Below are positions 1 through 9,500 of a stretch of DNA of 32,766 nucleotides, piece by piece. The stretch's first letter is position 1. Every line of letters begins with the position of its first letter. The notes below the pieces were generated by a model, which saw only the letters and a program-made list of their open reading frames with translations, was not told where the DNA came from and searched no databases. This stretch comes from a virus. The stretch spans positions 1 through 32,766 of the IMG/VR virus record IMGVR_UViG_3300020390_000011; one strand, 5' to 3'. The translations under genes and the position numbers were made by a program.

Positions 1-553
1 AACAGCAATACAATAAGAACATCCATACATATTTACCTTTTAACTCTCCACGGGAAAACAACACAAAAGCTAAAAATAGCAAATTAGCATTAATCCCTAT
101 GCTGTAAACATCCCATAAAAGCCAGCTATTGTCGCTAAACTCATTGGGACGCTCCTTAAAATTAAGGGCTGTTATATTACGATCTATAAACATAAGCGTG
201 TTTAAAAGCGTGTTAGCAGCCATAGTCATAAACACTAGTTTAACTTGATCGCTAAACATTACCCCAAAAAACCAATGCCCCCACAAAACAAGAAACGCCT
301 GAGCTAGTGAAAACAATGCCCATACCAAATACCATATGTAAATCTGTTGGTCTGTTTCCAAGCTTGCTAAAACGTTTGCATGAAGAATATCACCTGTAGC
401 AAGGCCAACTGACATTACACCAGCTGAAATTGCGATAGATAGTCTTCGAGATTTTTTGGGAAAGAGGGCCAAGAAAAACGCTATGATAAAAGCTACTAAT
501 TCAAGTTTATTCAACGAGTAACTGAGTATCACATCAATCGTTGGCAACTCCAT
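1..553 (-). CDS. Multi-pass membrane protein, C-terminus cut by window edge
   Basis: I translated this frame by hand: it opens at an ATG (551-553) and stays open to base 1, giving about 184 residues with no stop. It is strongly hydrophobic, with about four or five predicted membrane segments: roughly residues 18-32, 38-55, 72-98, 104-122 and 155-170. The short loops are charged, for example KKSRR near residue 33. I recognise no family. It starts 4 nt after the stop of the 57-residue gene at 558-731 and has no good ribosome site of its own, so it is probably translationally coupled to it. It lies beyond the tail genes, where transposable phages often carry non-essential cargo, but it could also belong to another element or the host. 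The reading frame is well supported; the function is unknown. Confidence 0.6.
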   Translation of the reverse strand, partial: MELPTIDVILSYSLNKLELVAFIIAFFLALFPKKSRRLSIAISAGVMSVGLATGDILHANVLASLETDQQIYIWYLVWALFSLAQAFLVLWGHWFFGVMFSDQVKLVFMTMAANTLLNTLMFIDRNITALNFKERPNEFSDNSWLLWDVYSIGINANLLFLAFVLFSRGELKGKYVWMFLLYCC

Positions 554-557
554 TTAC

Positions 558-731
558 TTAGTTTTCAGTTTTCTTTTTATCAGGGTGGCCACCACCACCA
601 TTTTGCAAAGTAACTTGATCATCCAATAAAACTGCAAAGTCTTTTTTTGGTGATTGAGTCTTCTGATCAACAGGTGTGGTTTTATTTAACTGATCTAAAA
701 TGGTGTTTTGGTTGGGTTGCTGTATTTTCAT
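558..731 (-). CDS. Small hydrophilic hypothetical protein (57 aa)
   Basis: This short ORF starts at an ATG (729-731) preceded by AAGGAG at a good distance. It encodes 57 residues beginning MKIQQPNQNT and ending in a glycine run and lysine-rich tail (NGGGGHPDKKKTEN). It has no membrane segment, signal peptide or cysteine and looks partly disordered. I do not recognise it. It is followed after 4 nt by the membrane-protein gene, so the two probably form one transcription and translation unit. The 81 bp upstream, to the 74-residue tail gene, contain no gene. A stable RBS and tight coupling support a real gene. Confidence 0.55.
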   Translation of the reverse strand: MKIQQPNQNTILDQLNKTTPVDQKTQSPKKDFAVLLDDQVTLQNGGGGHPDKKKTEN

Positions 732-812
732 ATTAACTCCTTATAAATACAAAATGAACAAGCGAACAAAACTTACACCATAGTGCCTTAATTAACAACA
801 AAATAACCGAGT

Positions 813-1037
813 TCAAACTGTTATTTCGTAAAAAGGTAGTAATGGTGCTGAACCTAAAACACGCCCATTTTCTATATATATAGCTCCCGACTCAACACTA
901 TTACCTATAACGATACTCCGTGAGCTATCACTGTGTTCAACAAGTGTTGTACCGTTTGCATTGACTTGAATAATTGTTACGATTGTTCGCTGTGAGCTAT
1001 TCAGCACTACACCTAAGCGACTAAGAGAATTAGACAT
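813..1037 (-). CDS. Small tail-tip-associated hypothetical protein (74 aa)
   Basis: It encodes 74 residues, rich in Val, Ile, Ser and Asn, with an alternating pattern that suggests a small beta-barrel. No membrane segment or cysteine is present. Its start overlaps the end of the tail-hub gene by 8 nt, so it is translationally coupled to the tail operon and is the last clear structural gene. Siphovirus tail operons often end with small tip or assembly proteins, and this is the likeliest role. I do not recognise the family. Confidence 0.6.
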   Translation of the reverse strand: MSNSLSRLGVVLNSSQRTIVTIIQVNANGTTLVEHSDSSRSIVIGNSVESGAIYIENGRVLGSAPLLPFYEITV

Positions 1038-2754
1038 TGCTTACCACCTTAATAGTTTGATTAACTGAAATAGCTCCCTCTGCATTCACACTTGCATTAA
1101 TGCTCATGCTATCGCATGTAGCTTTAAATATTGAATCCGTATAAGCAACCCCAACTAACATGCCTGGGCGGATTGGTGGCAGATCATTTAGAAGTTTTGT
1201 GCGTAATGTGGTCTGTTTCTTATTACCACTGTTTGCTAACTCATATGTCCCTCGCTGCCTTGCGGCTTGTACATCTGTAATTAGGCTATCGACTACATCT
1301 TTAGCAAATAGATCACCCAACGTGCCTGCGCGCGTCACTTTGCAAGATACGCCTTGCTGCTCCCCCCGAACAAATACAGCATTGTGCTCTTGGTTAATTG
1401 TTTGACTGGTACTGTGCTCAAGTATTAATGACTCATTTAAAATAACATCACAAATTGCGTCTGTAGTGTCCCAAGGAACTACAGGCCATGCGGGCACGAC
1501 AGACACAGTTTTATTAGCATCATCAAAGTCAAGCATCGCACCAATAGATTTAGCAACGGCTAACAATGCTGAGGCTGGTGACAAATCTGTATATGAAAAT
1601 GCACCAATAGGGATTGGGTAATCAATCATTTTGCTTTCTAATGACCAACCAGAATTGACGAGTATGTCAGACATAATACCCGCTAATGTTTTAGCTGTTG
1701 GGTTTGCGTAGTTTGTCACTCGAGCGTGCGGGTTAGATAGCAATGCAAAACGACCGCGACAACTTGCACTATAGCTTTGGTTTGCAAATCGATTGTTTGT
1801 ACTTGGTTGCTCACAAATCACATAGAAATCATATCCATTTAGTGAAATTTTAAGCTCTTGCCCAAGTGCGCGTTCAAAGTCAATTCTGGAGCAAAACTTT
1901 AAATTAGCAGTCGCGCAAAATTGTCCGCGCGTTATCGTATAATCAACATTGCTTATCAAAATTTCTTGTTCATCTGATACCCGTACACAATTAATAGTAG
2001 GTTGCATAATGTATGTATTCCTAAGTTGAGGCTCGATGGGTATTTTTACATCAATCGTTGGGACATCATCGTCACTGCGAATTAATCCTCCTGGTAATCC
2101 CCAGTAACAGACTTTATCAGGGTTGTTAAAACGCATGATTAAGCGGCCTGTATGCGTTTTTATAGGCTCTATAAACTCACCTATGACATAACCGCTAAAT
2201 GGGTGATAACGCCAGTAACAGATGTATTCAGGGCTGCTTTCGCCATAATGAATAATAAAGTCTTGATGTTCTAGTTCTGGCTTTACGTGCCAATTAAGTT
2301 GCTTTTTGATTGTATGAAGTGGAACTTCGAACCAAGGCAAATCAAATGTATTTGTCTCTAACTCTAAGTTTCCATACCAACTCAAGTCATGCTCACTTTG
2401 AAGCTTGGCCATGTTGAGCTTATAAGAAAAATCTGTATCACTTCCAGTATACTCTCCCATTGACCAAGCCATACTCACTTGCTGAGTTGTAAAGCTGTTT
2501 ACAGACCACGCAGTAATAAAGTCAAAGCTCAACTCAATTGATTCTGTATAAGCAAAATCGAATGATGTTCCGATACGTGTACAACCCCAATTAATAACGC
2601 TCTGTTGCTCTATTAGCGCAGAATTAAACCATGCTAAGCCCACATCAGCCTGCATATAATCTTTTTCTGGCTCAATTGGCCCTGTATCACCAAAACGAAG
2701 TCGCAACGGCGACCGATTTACTTGATATACATTTTTAAAACGCAGTATCAACAT
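1030..2754 (-). CDS. Tail tip / hub protein with aromatic beta repeats
   Basis: It is about 574 residues long. I start it at the ATG in a TGATG overlap with the preceding stop, rather than at the GTG one codon earlier. Residues about 40-172 show Trp or Tyr at a spacing near 14 residues (W43, W57, Y70, W84, W98, Y112, W127, W142, W156, Y171, counted from the GTG), typical of a repetitive beta-strand array. The C-terminal half (about 310-574) resembles phage tail hub domains (gpL/gp27 type): it contains an RGRFALLSN-like segment and a late PGM(L)VGV motif where the fold usually closes. Its position after the tape measure and before the end of the tail operon fits a central tail-tip or baseplate-hub role. 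The hub assignment rests on position and a general resemblance, not a specific family match. Confidence 0.6.
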   Translation of the reverse strand: MLILRFKNVYQVNRSPLRLRFGDTGPIEPEKDYMQADVGLAWFNSALIEQQSVINWGCTRIGTSFDFAYTESIELSFDFITAWSVNSFTTQQVSMAWSMGEYTGSDTDFSYKLNMAKLQSEHDLSWYGNLELETNTFDLPWFEVPLHTIKKQLNWHVKPELEHQDFIIHYGESSPEYICYWRYHPFSGYVIGEFIEPIKTHTGRLIMRFNNPDKVCYWGLPGGLIRSDDDVPTIDVKIPIEPQLRNTYIMQPTINCVRVSDEQEILISNVDYTITRGQFCATANLKFCSRIDFERALGQELKISLNGYDFYVICEQPSTNNRFANQSYSASCRGRFALLSNPHARVTNYANPTAKTLAGIMSDILVNSGWSLESKMIDYPIPIGAFSYTDLSPASALLAVAKSIGAMLDFDDANKTVSVVPAWPVVPWDTTDAICDVILNESLILEHSTSQTINQEHNAVFVRGEQQGVSCKVTRAGTLGDLFAKDVVDSLITDVQAARQRGTYELANSGNKKQTTLRTKLLNDLPPIRPGMLVGVAYTDSIFKATCDSMSINASVNAEGAISVNQTIKVVSNV

Positions 2755-3065
2755 CACGGAGTCTCGGGAACTTGGATTTTGCTTGGGTCAAAAGTGGTTT
2801 GGTCTACAATAGTGCATTGAACATTATCAAAAATAGCAGCAGCGAACTGGTTATCTGTATCATACATAATGACTGATAAATCACTGCTATCAGAGTATTT
2901 AAGTGGCAAGAACCTAAAATTATTGCCATCTTTAATCGGAAAATTAGCGACTACATCGCCGCTCTCTCTGTGTATGATTAATATTCTTTCACCATCTAGG
3001 GTATCTAATAACAGCAAAGATACATGCAAAGGTTGAGGAATGACTTTCATCGAGTCTATTTTCAT
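2754..3065 (-). CDS. Tail assembly / tip hypothetical protein (about 103 aa)
   Basis: It encodes a compact 103-residue protein with alternating hydrophobic residues (HVSLLLLDTL, RILIIHRES) and no membrane segment or signal. I prefer the ATG at 3065, which sits in a TAATG overlap with the preceding stop and has AGAGGA six bases upstream; another ATG lies two codons earlier. Its 3' end overlaps the start of the hub gene (TGATG). It is one of several coupled tail-tip genes. The family is not recognised; a role in tail-tip assembly is inferred from position. Confidence 0.6.
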   Translation of the reverse strand: MKIDSMKVIPQPLHVSLLLLDTLDGERILIIHRESGDVVANFPIKDGNNFRFLPLKYSDSSDLSVIMYDTDNQFAAAIFDNVQCTIVDQTTFDPSKIQVPETP

Positions 3066-4039
3066 TACCATTCCTCTAAATTAATCCAGACATTTGTGCC
3101 ACCATGTGCAGCTTTTGGTATTGATAAGTAATCCTGTCCATCAATATTTTTAATAAAGAACATTGGCTCGGCTTCATATCCCCACTCTTGTGACATAAAC
3201 AAACCTGGTATATAGCCTCTTATAAATGGTAATATTTCATTATTAATAAAGGTAGAGCCACTACCACCTAAACTGTAGCTCCCGCAAGAGAGAATAACTG
3301 GCACTATAAGACGCACATCTGGCACACTGCTTTCTTCATTAGTGTTACTAACACTGTTAGATCCAAAGAGACTTATCGCGAACCCTTTTTCACTTAATAA
3401 AGAACCATCCAAAGCATAAACTTTAGATACTTCACTGGTGTGAGTGTCGCATAATCTATAGTTGAGCTGATTATTCCAACCTGTACCAAGATCATCAATT
3501 TGCCCAGACATGGTAATGAATGTGGCAGGGTCATTAGTATGAACGCTGTTTATATCCCCAGCATAAAAAAAAGCATTTCTGAATGTTCCGAGGTGATTTC
3601 GATCCATCGTTGAATTTGCAGATGCTGTAAAAAAAAAGCCCTTAGCTGTTCCAATCAAAACCCAATTTTTAAGCATCGATGATGTGCTGGGGGAATTACC
3701 ATAAAAACCAAAATAAGCACCTGCTCTAGATTTAATATTTCTTGATGTAAAATCTAGGAATGATTGTGCTTTGATGATTCGCTGCGGACCATCATCGAGA
3801 TCAGACTCAAATGTCATAGTTCCACCAGAGCCACCTGCATTTATATTATTTCTCACAGCAAGGTATGGGGGTTCTTCTGGTGTTGATTCTTCAACAACAG
3901 TCCAACCAAGTGATATTTTATTTCCATATCCCTCAACAAGACACTTTTTAAAAACTGTTAAATACTCTGAGGGTTTTCCTGTGGTGATTTGAGGTGCCCC
4001 AACGTCATCCCATCTATAAACTGTAACGGCTTGTGTCAT
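3065..4039 (-). CDS. Putative virion tail structural protein (324 aa)
   Basis: The N-terminus (VYRWDDVGAPQI, then GKPSEYLTVFKKCLVEGYG) is of a kind I have seen in structural proteins of several siphoviruses and Mu-like phages, where it opens a long beta-rich virion protein. Residues about 60-75 hold a glycine-rich turn (NINAGGSGGT). There is no catalytic motif, signal peptide or membrane segment. It lies between the 705-residue tail protein and the hub gene, with a 2-nt gap before it and a start-stop overlap after it. A distal tail or tip component is the likeliest role. The family resemblance is from memory, so the name stays general. Confidence 0.55.
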   Translation of the reverse strand: MTQAVTVYRWDDVGAPQITTGKPSEYLTVFKKCLVEGYGNKISLGWTVVEESTPEEPPYLAVRNNINAGGSGGTMTFESDLDDGPQRIIKAQSFLDFTSRNIKSRAGAYFGFYGNSPSTSSMLKNWVLIGTAKGFFFTASANSTMDRNHLGTFRNAFFYAGDINSVHTNDPATFITMSGQIDDLGTGWNNQLNYRLCDTHTSEVSKVYALDGSLLSEKGFAISLFGSNSVSNTNEESSVPDVRLIVPVILSCGSYSLGGSGSTFINNEILPFIRGYIPGLFMSQEWGYEAEPMFFIKNIDGQDYLSIPKAAHGGTNVWINLEEW

Positions 4040-4041
4040 GT

Positions 4042-6159
4042 TTAATCCTTATTTCCTCTAAAACTTAGCGTTGAATTATCTAGCGTGATGTCGGAATGAC
4101 CAGGTGATACTGAGCGTGTAACAATCGTTGGCTTACTTGCTGCAAGCACTTCAAACAAGAATGCTTCACCAGGATTTAATCCAACTCCAAACGCTTCTTT
4201 ACGAATCGTAAAGTAAGGGGCGTTCGCGTGTGGATTAATCGGGATGCAATCATTTAAAATATCACCACTGTAAATTGTGCCAACATGCTCACCTAGCACG
4301 TTATAAGCTGTTGCTGATGTAAAAACGATTGCATAGCGCTGTGCAATTGCGCCAATGTTGTTCATCTCAATGGGATATTGAGTTGTGTTAATTGCACTTG
4401 AGCCTGATGCACCGAAGTCACCAAAATTATTTTGCCAAGCTGCAATTGTCCGCTCATCTTTAGTCTGTGCTTGGAAGTCACCAAGGTTTTGTACACTGCT
4501 TATCGTAGCACCCTGCGGATAGCTTCTTTTTAGTTTAGTTAGCAACTTTAATGTGTTGTTCTCAACTGCACTGACTGTAACTAACTCCGATTGAATTGAG
4601 GTAATAATGTAAGGCGCAACAAAGTTATTGATACCCGCATTTATTGTTACTTCGCCCGTTTCTTTGTCATAGCTGTAATTGTCATCTGTTACTGACCAGA
4701 GGCTTGTTCCTTCACTGTCAATAATATCTACATAACTAGATTCAACTAACACTGAAACTTTCTGTCCGTTTGTTAGATTCGCAATAGGCTTTCTTTCTCG
4801 GTTTTGAACGCATATTTGCCCAAACTCATGAAAAATACCCACGAGGCCATTATTTGGTAATTTAGATGTATCAAAGCCATCGGTCGGAGATGGAACTGTT
4901 GTGATTTCGACTTGATTATAATCGTAAGTAATCGATTCAGGTTTTACGCCTTCACTGAACTCAACATCAACATAGCCCGTTTCACTTACTGTACCAGTGC
5001 AATTTGTGCCTGTAATATTGCCGTTTAAATCACTTGATGCTGACAGTCTAGTGCCGTTGGCGGTTTCAAACGAGATGTAAAGTGAGTCACGTGCAAAGTC
5101 ACTATCTGGCAGCTGCCATTGCTTTTGATTAATCATGCGATTATTTTTCTCAATGATTGCGCCCAAGTTTTCATCAACTGTGCCTAAGTAATCAATCGAG
5201 TCTGCTTCAACTTCATTTATCACACCTGTTTCATAGTCAATCGTTGCGAAAATATAGCCCGACTCGATAAAACGACCGTTTTTATCATCTGTAAAGACCG
5301 TTGATTTACCGACTTTTTTAAGTCGAGCATGGCCCTTTAAAATACGCTCACCCGCTGCAAGTGTTATCACTTGGCTTTGAGTGAATGAGTGGAAACGTAA
5401 ATCTTGATTAGACATGTAAAACAAAGTGAAATATTGGTCTTTCGATACAGCTGGGCTTAAAGTCGCTGAAATTGATGTGCCATTTATTGTTAGATCATCT
5501 TGTGATAAACGTTTCGTCCTTATTGCCCAGCGGGGACCACTGTAAGAGCCTTGTCCGACATAATCTCGATACTGATACTCAGCATAAAAAACAAGGTTTT
5601 CAGTCAATAAATCGGGCACATCAATATTAATCTCGGTAATTGAACCGTGGCTCAAAACACGTTTAGACCTGTAGATTGATAGCTCTTCAAGTTGTGGTTT
5701 AAGGCCTACTTTTGAGTTAATTGTTTTAACGCTCGGTGTTAAAGAACGTGTCACGTACTCAACTGACAATGCCTGGTCTTCAATCGCTGCATTCGTAGTT
5801 AAAAAGCTTGTACCGTGGTATTTTGTGCTTGCGAGAGATAAATACGGCAGCATTTCAGCAACTGTGTCTGTATCTTTTAAAGATTTTGCTTCAACGATTA
5901 AAACGTTCACCAACGGATCGTCTGGCTGATCACTTAAAAATATATGTGCGTCTTGCAAACGGCTTGCATCTGCTGTGCTAAGCGCTGGGTAAAGCTTTAC
6001 TAAATCAAATGATGAGCGCGCATGATCAATATCACTAATTGAACTAAATACATCATTTAATTTACCGCTGACAATAGCGTTATTTGTGCGGTGGCCGCCA
6101 GCGTGCGGCTCATTACCAATACGCTGGGGTTGGAATATTTTTAAATCTGTTCTAAGCAT
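4042..6159 (-). CDS. Large tail protein, probable tail tip/fibre component (705 aa)
   Basis: This is a long, beta-rich protein full of Thr, Ser, Asn and Val, without membrane segments or cysteine motifs; cysteine is rare. It is the third-largest gene of the tail block, transcribed after the tape measure and a 120-residue gene. Residues about 1-160 look like an alpha/beta head domain (SSFDLVKLYPALSTADASRL), and the rest reads as repeated beta modules. In B3-like transposable phages, large proteins at this place form the tail tip. Host-range function is possible but there is no fibre-type repeat or tail-fibre chaperone next to it. The start ATG follows CAGGGATTTAAT. Confidence 0.6.
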   Translation of the reverse strand: MLRTDLKIFQPQRIGNEPHAGGHRTNNAIVSGKLNDVFSSISDIDHARSSFDLVKLYPALSTADASRLQDAHIFLSDQPDDPLVNVLIVEAKSLKDTDTVAEMLPYLSLASTKYHGTSFLTTNAAIEDQALSVEYVTRSLTPSVKTINSKVGLKPQLEELSIYRSKRVLSHGSITEINIDVPDLLTENLVFYAEYQYRDYVGQGSYSGPRWAIRTKRLSQDDLTINGTSISATLSPAVSKDQYFTLFYMSNQDLRFHSFTQSQVITLAAGERILKGHARLKKVGKSTVFTDDKNGRFIESGYIFATIDYETGVINEVEADSIDYLGTVDENLGAIIEKNNRMINQKQWQLPDSDFARDSLYISFETANGTRLSASSDLNGNITGTNCTGTVSETGYVDVEFSEGVKPESITYDYNQVEITTVPSPTDGFDTSKLPNNGLVGIFHEFGQICVQNRERKPIANLTNGQKVSVLVESSYVDIIDSEGTSLWSVTDDNYSYDKETGEVTINAGINNFVAPYIITSIQSELVTVSAVENNTLKLLTKLKRSYPQGATISSVQNLGDFQAQTKDERTIAAWQNNFGDFGASGSSAINTTQYPIEMNNIGAIAQRYAIVFTSATAYNVLGEHVGTIYSGDILNDCIPINPHANAPYFTIRKEAFGVGLNPGEAFLFEVLAASKPTIVTRSVSPGHSDITLDNSTLSFRGNKD

Positions 6160-6170
6160 ATTAAATCCCT

Positions 6171-6190
6171 GTTTAAACAGTTTTTAAACG
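6171..6190 (-). repeat. GTTTAAAC-type intergenic repeat, copy 1
   Basis: The 8-mer GTTTAAAC (6171-6178) is followed by a second, divergent TTTAAAC arm (6183-6189). On the minus strand it covers the last codons and stop of the 120-residue gene and lies 12 nt before the ATG of the 705-residue tail gene. The downstream bases ACAGGG are the same as in the copy at 16022. Function unknown. Confidence 0.35.
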
Positions 6191-6535
6191 TAGGTTTATA
6201 TTTGTAAAGTGTGTCGGCTCAGCATCTGAAAAATGAGTATGAGGTGTTGACTCAACAGCTTTTTGCGAATGATCCCAAACAACATTAAATACAGTTCCAC
6301 GAATAGATATTTCAAATGCATTTAACGTTGTTTGAGCGTGTTCAAAAATTGGTTTAAATGCACTTGCTTGTTCCATATCGCTGTGTAAATGGATAGGACG
6401 ACCAAGCGGAATTAGTGTTTTTTCAATGTGCTGCGCACCATTCAATGCGAGCTCTGTTTGCTCTGCGACGGGTAAATAATCAAACTCGTTAAGCCAAACA
6501 AAGTTTTCAAGCTGTTGTGCGTTTAATATGATCAT
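6173..6535 (-). CDS. Hypothetical protein between tape measure and tail tip (120 aa)
   Basis: A 120-residue soluble protein with many His and Glu residues and the segment GRPIHLHSDMEQ near residue 46. No signal, membrane helix or known motif is visible. The start overlaps the tape-measure stop (ATGA, 6532-6535), which shows translational coupling. The genes directly after a siphovirus tape measure usually encode distal-tail proteins, but this protein is short for that and could be an assembly factor. The family is not recognised. Confidence 0.6.
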   Translation of the reverse strand: MIILNAQQLENFVWLNEFDYLPVAEQTELALNGAQHIEKTLIPLGRPIHLHSDMEQASAFKPIFEHAQTTLNAFEISIRGTVFNVVWDHSQKAVESTPHTHFSDAEPTHFTNINLRLKTV

Positions 6536-9500
6536 TGGGTATTACTCAATTGCTCTAATCGTTGCAAAAATTCTTCTTCAAATTGGGCTAATACATTCGC
6601 AGATAATCCGTCAGGCAAAGCCAGCTCAAGTCGCACTGTTTTTACATCATTGACACTTTGATTTTTAATAGTTGAAACTAGCTCTTTAATAGCCACTAAC
6701 ACACTGTTTATTTCTGTATTAGTAACTCCTCGGCTAGTTTGAAAAAAACTCTCGCTAGATGGTTTATCGTTTTGAGTGGGCGCTGTATATTTTTGTATTT
6801 GCTGTGCAGCTTGCTGTGTTGAGACTTTAGATTTAAGAGATTCTCGCTGGGCATTGATAGCTGCATTTAATGTATTTTTTTGCTCACGACTTAAGTACGT
6901 CAATTGTTGATTAATTTGTTCGTATAAATCATTCAAAGACCGAACATTTGTTGTTCTGTCTATTTTTACTGAAAATTTATTAAACTGAGAACTCGCTATT
7001 TGCTCACGATTTCGGCGCGCTTTTTCTTCATTAATTTCTTTAGTATCAAGTGCGTAAGGATTTGAACCATTTTTTTCCTGATAATCAACAACGTCACTAA
7101 CACTTGCTCGCTGTGCTGAGTTATAACGCCCTACACTAGTAGCTGCTGTGCTTGCTGAACGTGATACACGGTCTAACTCGTCGCGCTGCTCACGTAGGCT
7201 TTTAGTTGCAAATTCATTGGCTTTTACTTGGTCGTTAGTTGCTTGCGTGGCTGCGCGAGTAGATGCTGTGGCCGCATCTTGAGCGCCTTTAAAATCACCT
7301 AACAAATTATTCACTATCGACAGTACATCTGTCAGACGTTCTTTTTCATAGTTATATTCCTGGGCTGTTAACTGCCCAGATTGATAACGTGAATTTAATT
7401 GCTCTAATTCTGATGTTAAACGGCTATGTTCTCGTTGCAATTGCCCAAGGCTAGCTAACTCTATTTGTTGGACTCGATTTAAATCATTCGTTTGGTCAGT
7501 TAAACGTTGCTGCTGTATTGTAAGCGCGGCTTGTGCTTGGGCTTTTTGCTCTGCTGTTGCTGAGCTGCTTGCTAATACTTGCTGATTTGTCTTGATTGCT
7601 TCGCGCGTTTTATCCAATTCACGAGTAAAACGCTGTACTGCTTCGCTGTTTGTGTCTGTAACTGGCTTGAGCGCGTTTGCTTTTTCAATGAGTTTATCAA
7701 GTTCTTTAGTCAAACCGAGCGCAGCAGCTGCTGCTTGCACACTTGATGGCACGGTTTTATCTGTGGCATCAGCGGCAGCAATAGCAGCCTCAGCCCATTT
7801 TAAATAAGCTTGGCGCTGAATAGCTAAAGGCTGCTCTGATTCTTTCATTAACTCATAAGCAGCACGCAATTTATTTGCAGTATCATCCAGTGTTTTGAGT
7901 GATGTAATACCTAGTTCTGCATAAGCCTTTTCGACGTCACCCGCAAAAATCTTTTGACGTTCAAGCATTGCGCCATGCTCTTCAAACTTAATTTGGAGCG
8001 CACCTAAAATAGCAAGTTGGCCTTGATACTGCTCACCAGAATTTTGGATAGCAAGACGGGCTGATTCAATACTCTGAATAAAGCCATCTACACCGACTTT
8101 TACACCATCTAAACTTTGAGCTTGTTGCTCTAATACTTCAATGGTCTTTAATGCTTCAGGTAATGTTAAACTCAATAGCGCTTGTCGTTGGCGCTCTGCT
8201 TCGGTCGCAGCTACGGTGGCCTCTGCTAGCTTACGCTGTTGATATTCAAGGTTAACGTAACGTCCTTGTGCTTCATCCCAGACAAGCTTACCTGAATCGA
8301 TTAGAGTATTTAGCTCATCCATGTTTGTAATGATGAGACCTGTTGAATTGGACAGCTGTTGTAATTCGTCAGCTAAGATTTTAGCTTGTACTGCGCTAGC
8401 TTGTTGCGATTTTCGTAGCTTCTCCTCTGCTACGAGCAAATCCTTATATAAAATACCGACTTCTACAAGCTCACTAATAAGCCAGGTATAAAGCCCTGCT
8501 CGACCTACTGCTTTAAGTGCAGTATTCCATTTATTTGCAGCGAGTGTAGCGGCATTCTGAGCCGTTGTACTTGCACCAACAGCCGCAGTATAGGCCCGCA
8601 TCGATGCAATGGCTGTTGTTGCACCTTGGATAACATTGCTAAAGTAACTCCCCACTTTTAGTGCTAACCATACTTTCGCAACCGTGGCTATTTCGTCTCG
8701 ATATTCGTACAGCGTTGTAGCTGCGTTCTTAATGGCTGTGCCAGTGCTTACTATGGTATCACTTATATTCTGTGCCCATTCTTTAAGACGGCCATCTTTT
8801 GCCATTGCTGCAAATTCAGTATTTAAACTGGTAATTTGTGACTTGAGCCAATCCATCGCGCCCGATTGAGCAATTAGATTATAAAACTGCTCTAAGTTAT
8901 CTTTAGCATTTGAGACTTGGCCACTAAAAAGTGCCATTTGTGCCGCAGCTGAGCCTGCACTTGCACGGCCCATTTCATCAATTAAACCTTTGATTACATC
9001 ACGGCCTAGTTGACCTGCACTTGATAACTTTTGTAATTCAACAGTATTTTTGCCTGTGACTTTTTCAAGTAAATCCCAAACAGGTATACCGCGTTCAACC
9101 ATTTGCAGTATTTCTTCGCCTTGCAATTTTTGTTTTGCCCAGGCTTGACCAAGTGCGAGGCTAATACCCTCTACCTCTTGGAAACCACCACCTAATTTTA
9201 ATGCTTGGTCTGTAATGGATTGCATTGTGCCATCCATCGGATCAAGTCCAAACGCTTTTAATTTTACAAACGCCTGGCTAACTTCCCCCATCTGTAACGG
9301 AGTATTTTTAGTAAATTCTTTTACCCAATCAGTGGCCTTTTCACCACCTGCAATCCCTCCCATGAGGGCTTGCATTTGGATACCAAGCTTTTCAAATTTA
9401 TCGCCTGTGCTAAACACTTGGCTTACTGCTTGGGCTACCCGATCAAGGCCCACATACGCGGCGGCCAATGCGGTAACTTTGCCTATTACACCGTCTAGGC

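Noticed and set aside
732-812. Prophage attachment end
   Set aside because: This A+T-rich 81-bp gap has no terminal repeat or MuA-like binding site array that I can recognise; the end of the phage probably lies left of the window.
1160-1405. Plus-strand frame opposite the tail-hub gene
   Set aside because: It has no ribosome site, is antisense to a coupled gene, and its translation is Cys- and Arg-rich without a recognisable pattern.
6061-6115. GTGCGG-rich stretch resembling the late promoter motif
   Set aside because: It is inside a tail gene, lacks the CCCGAAA half, and is not followed by a start codon.
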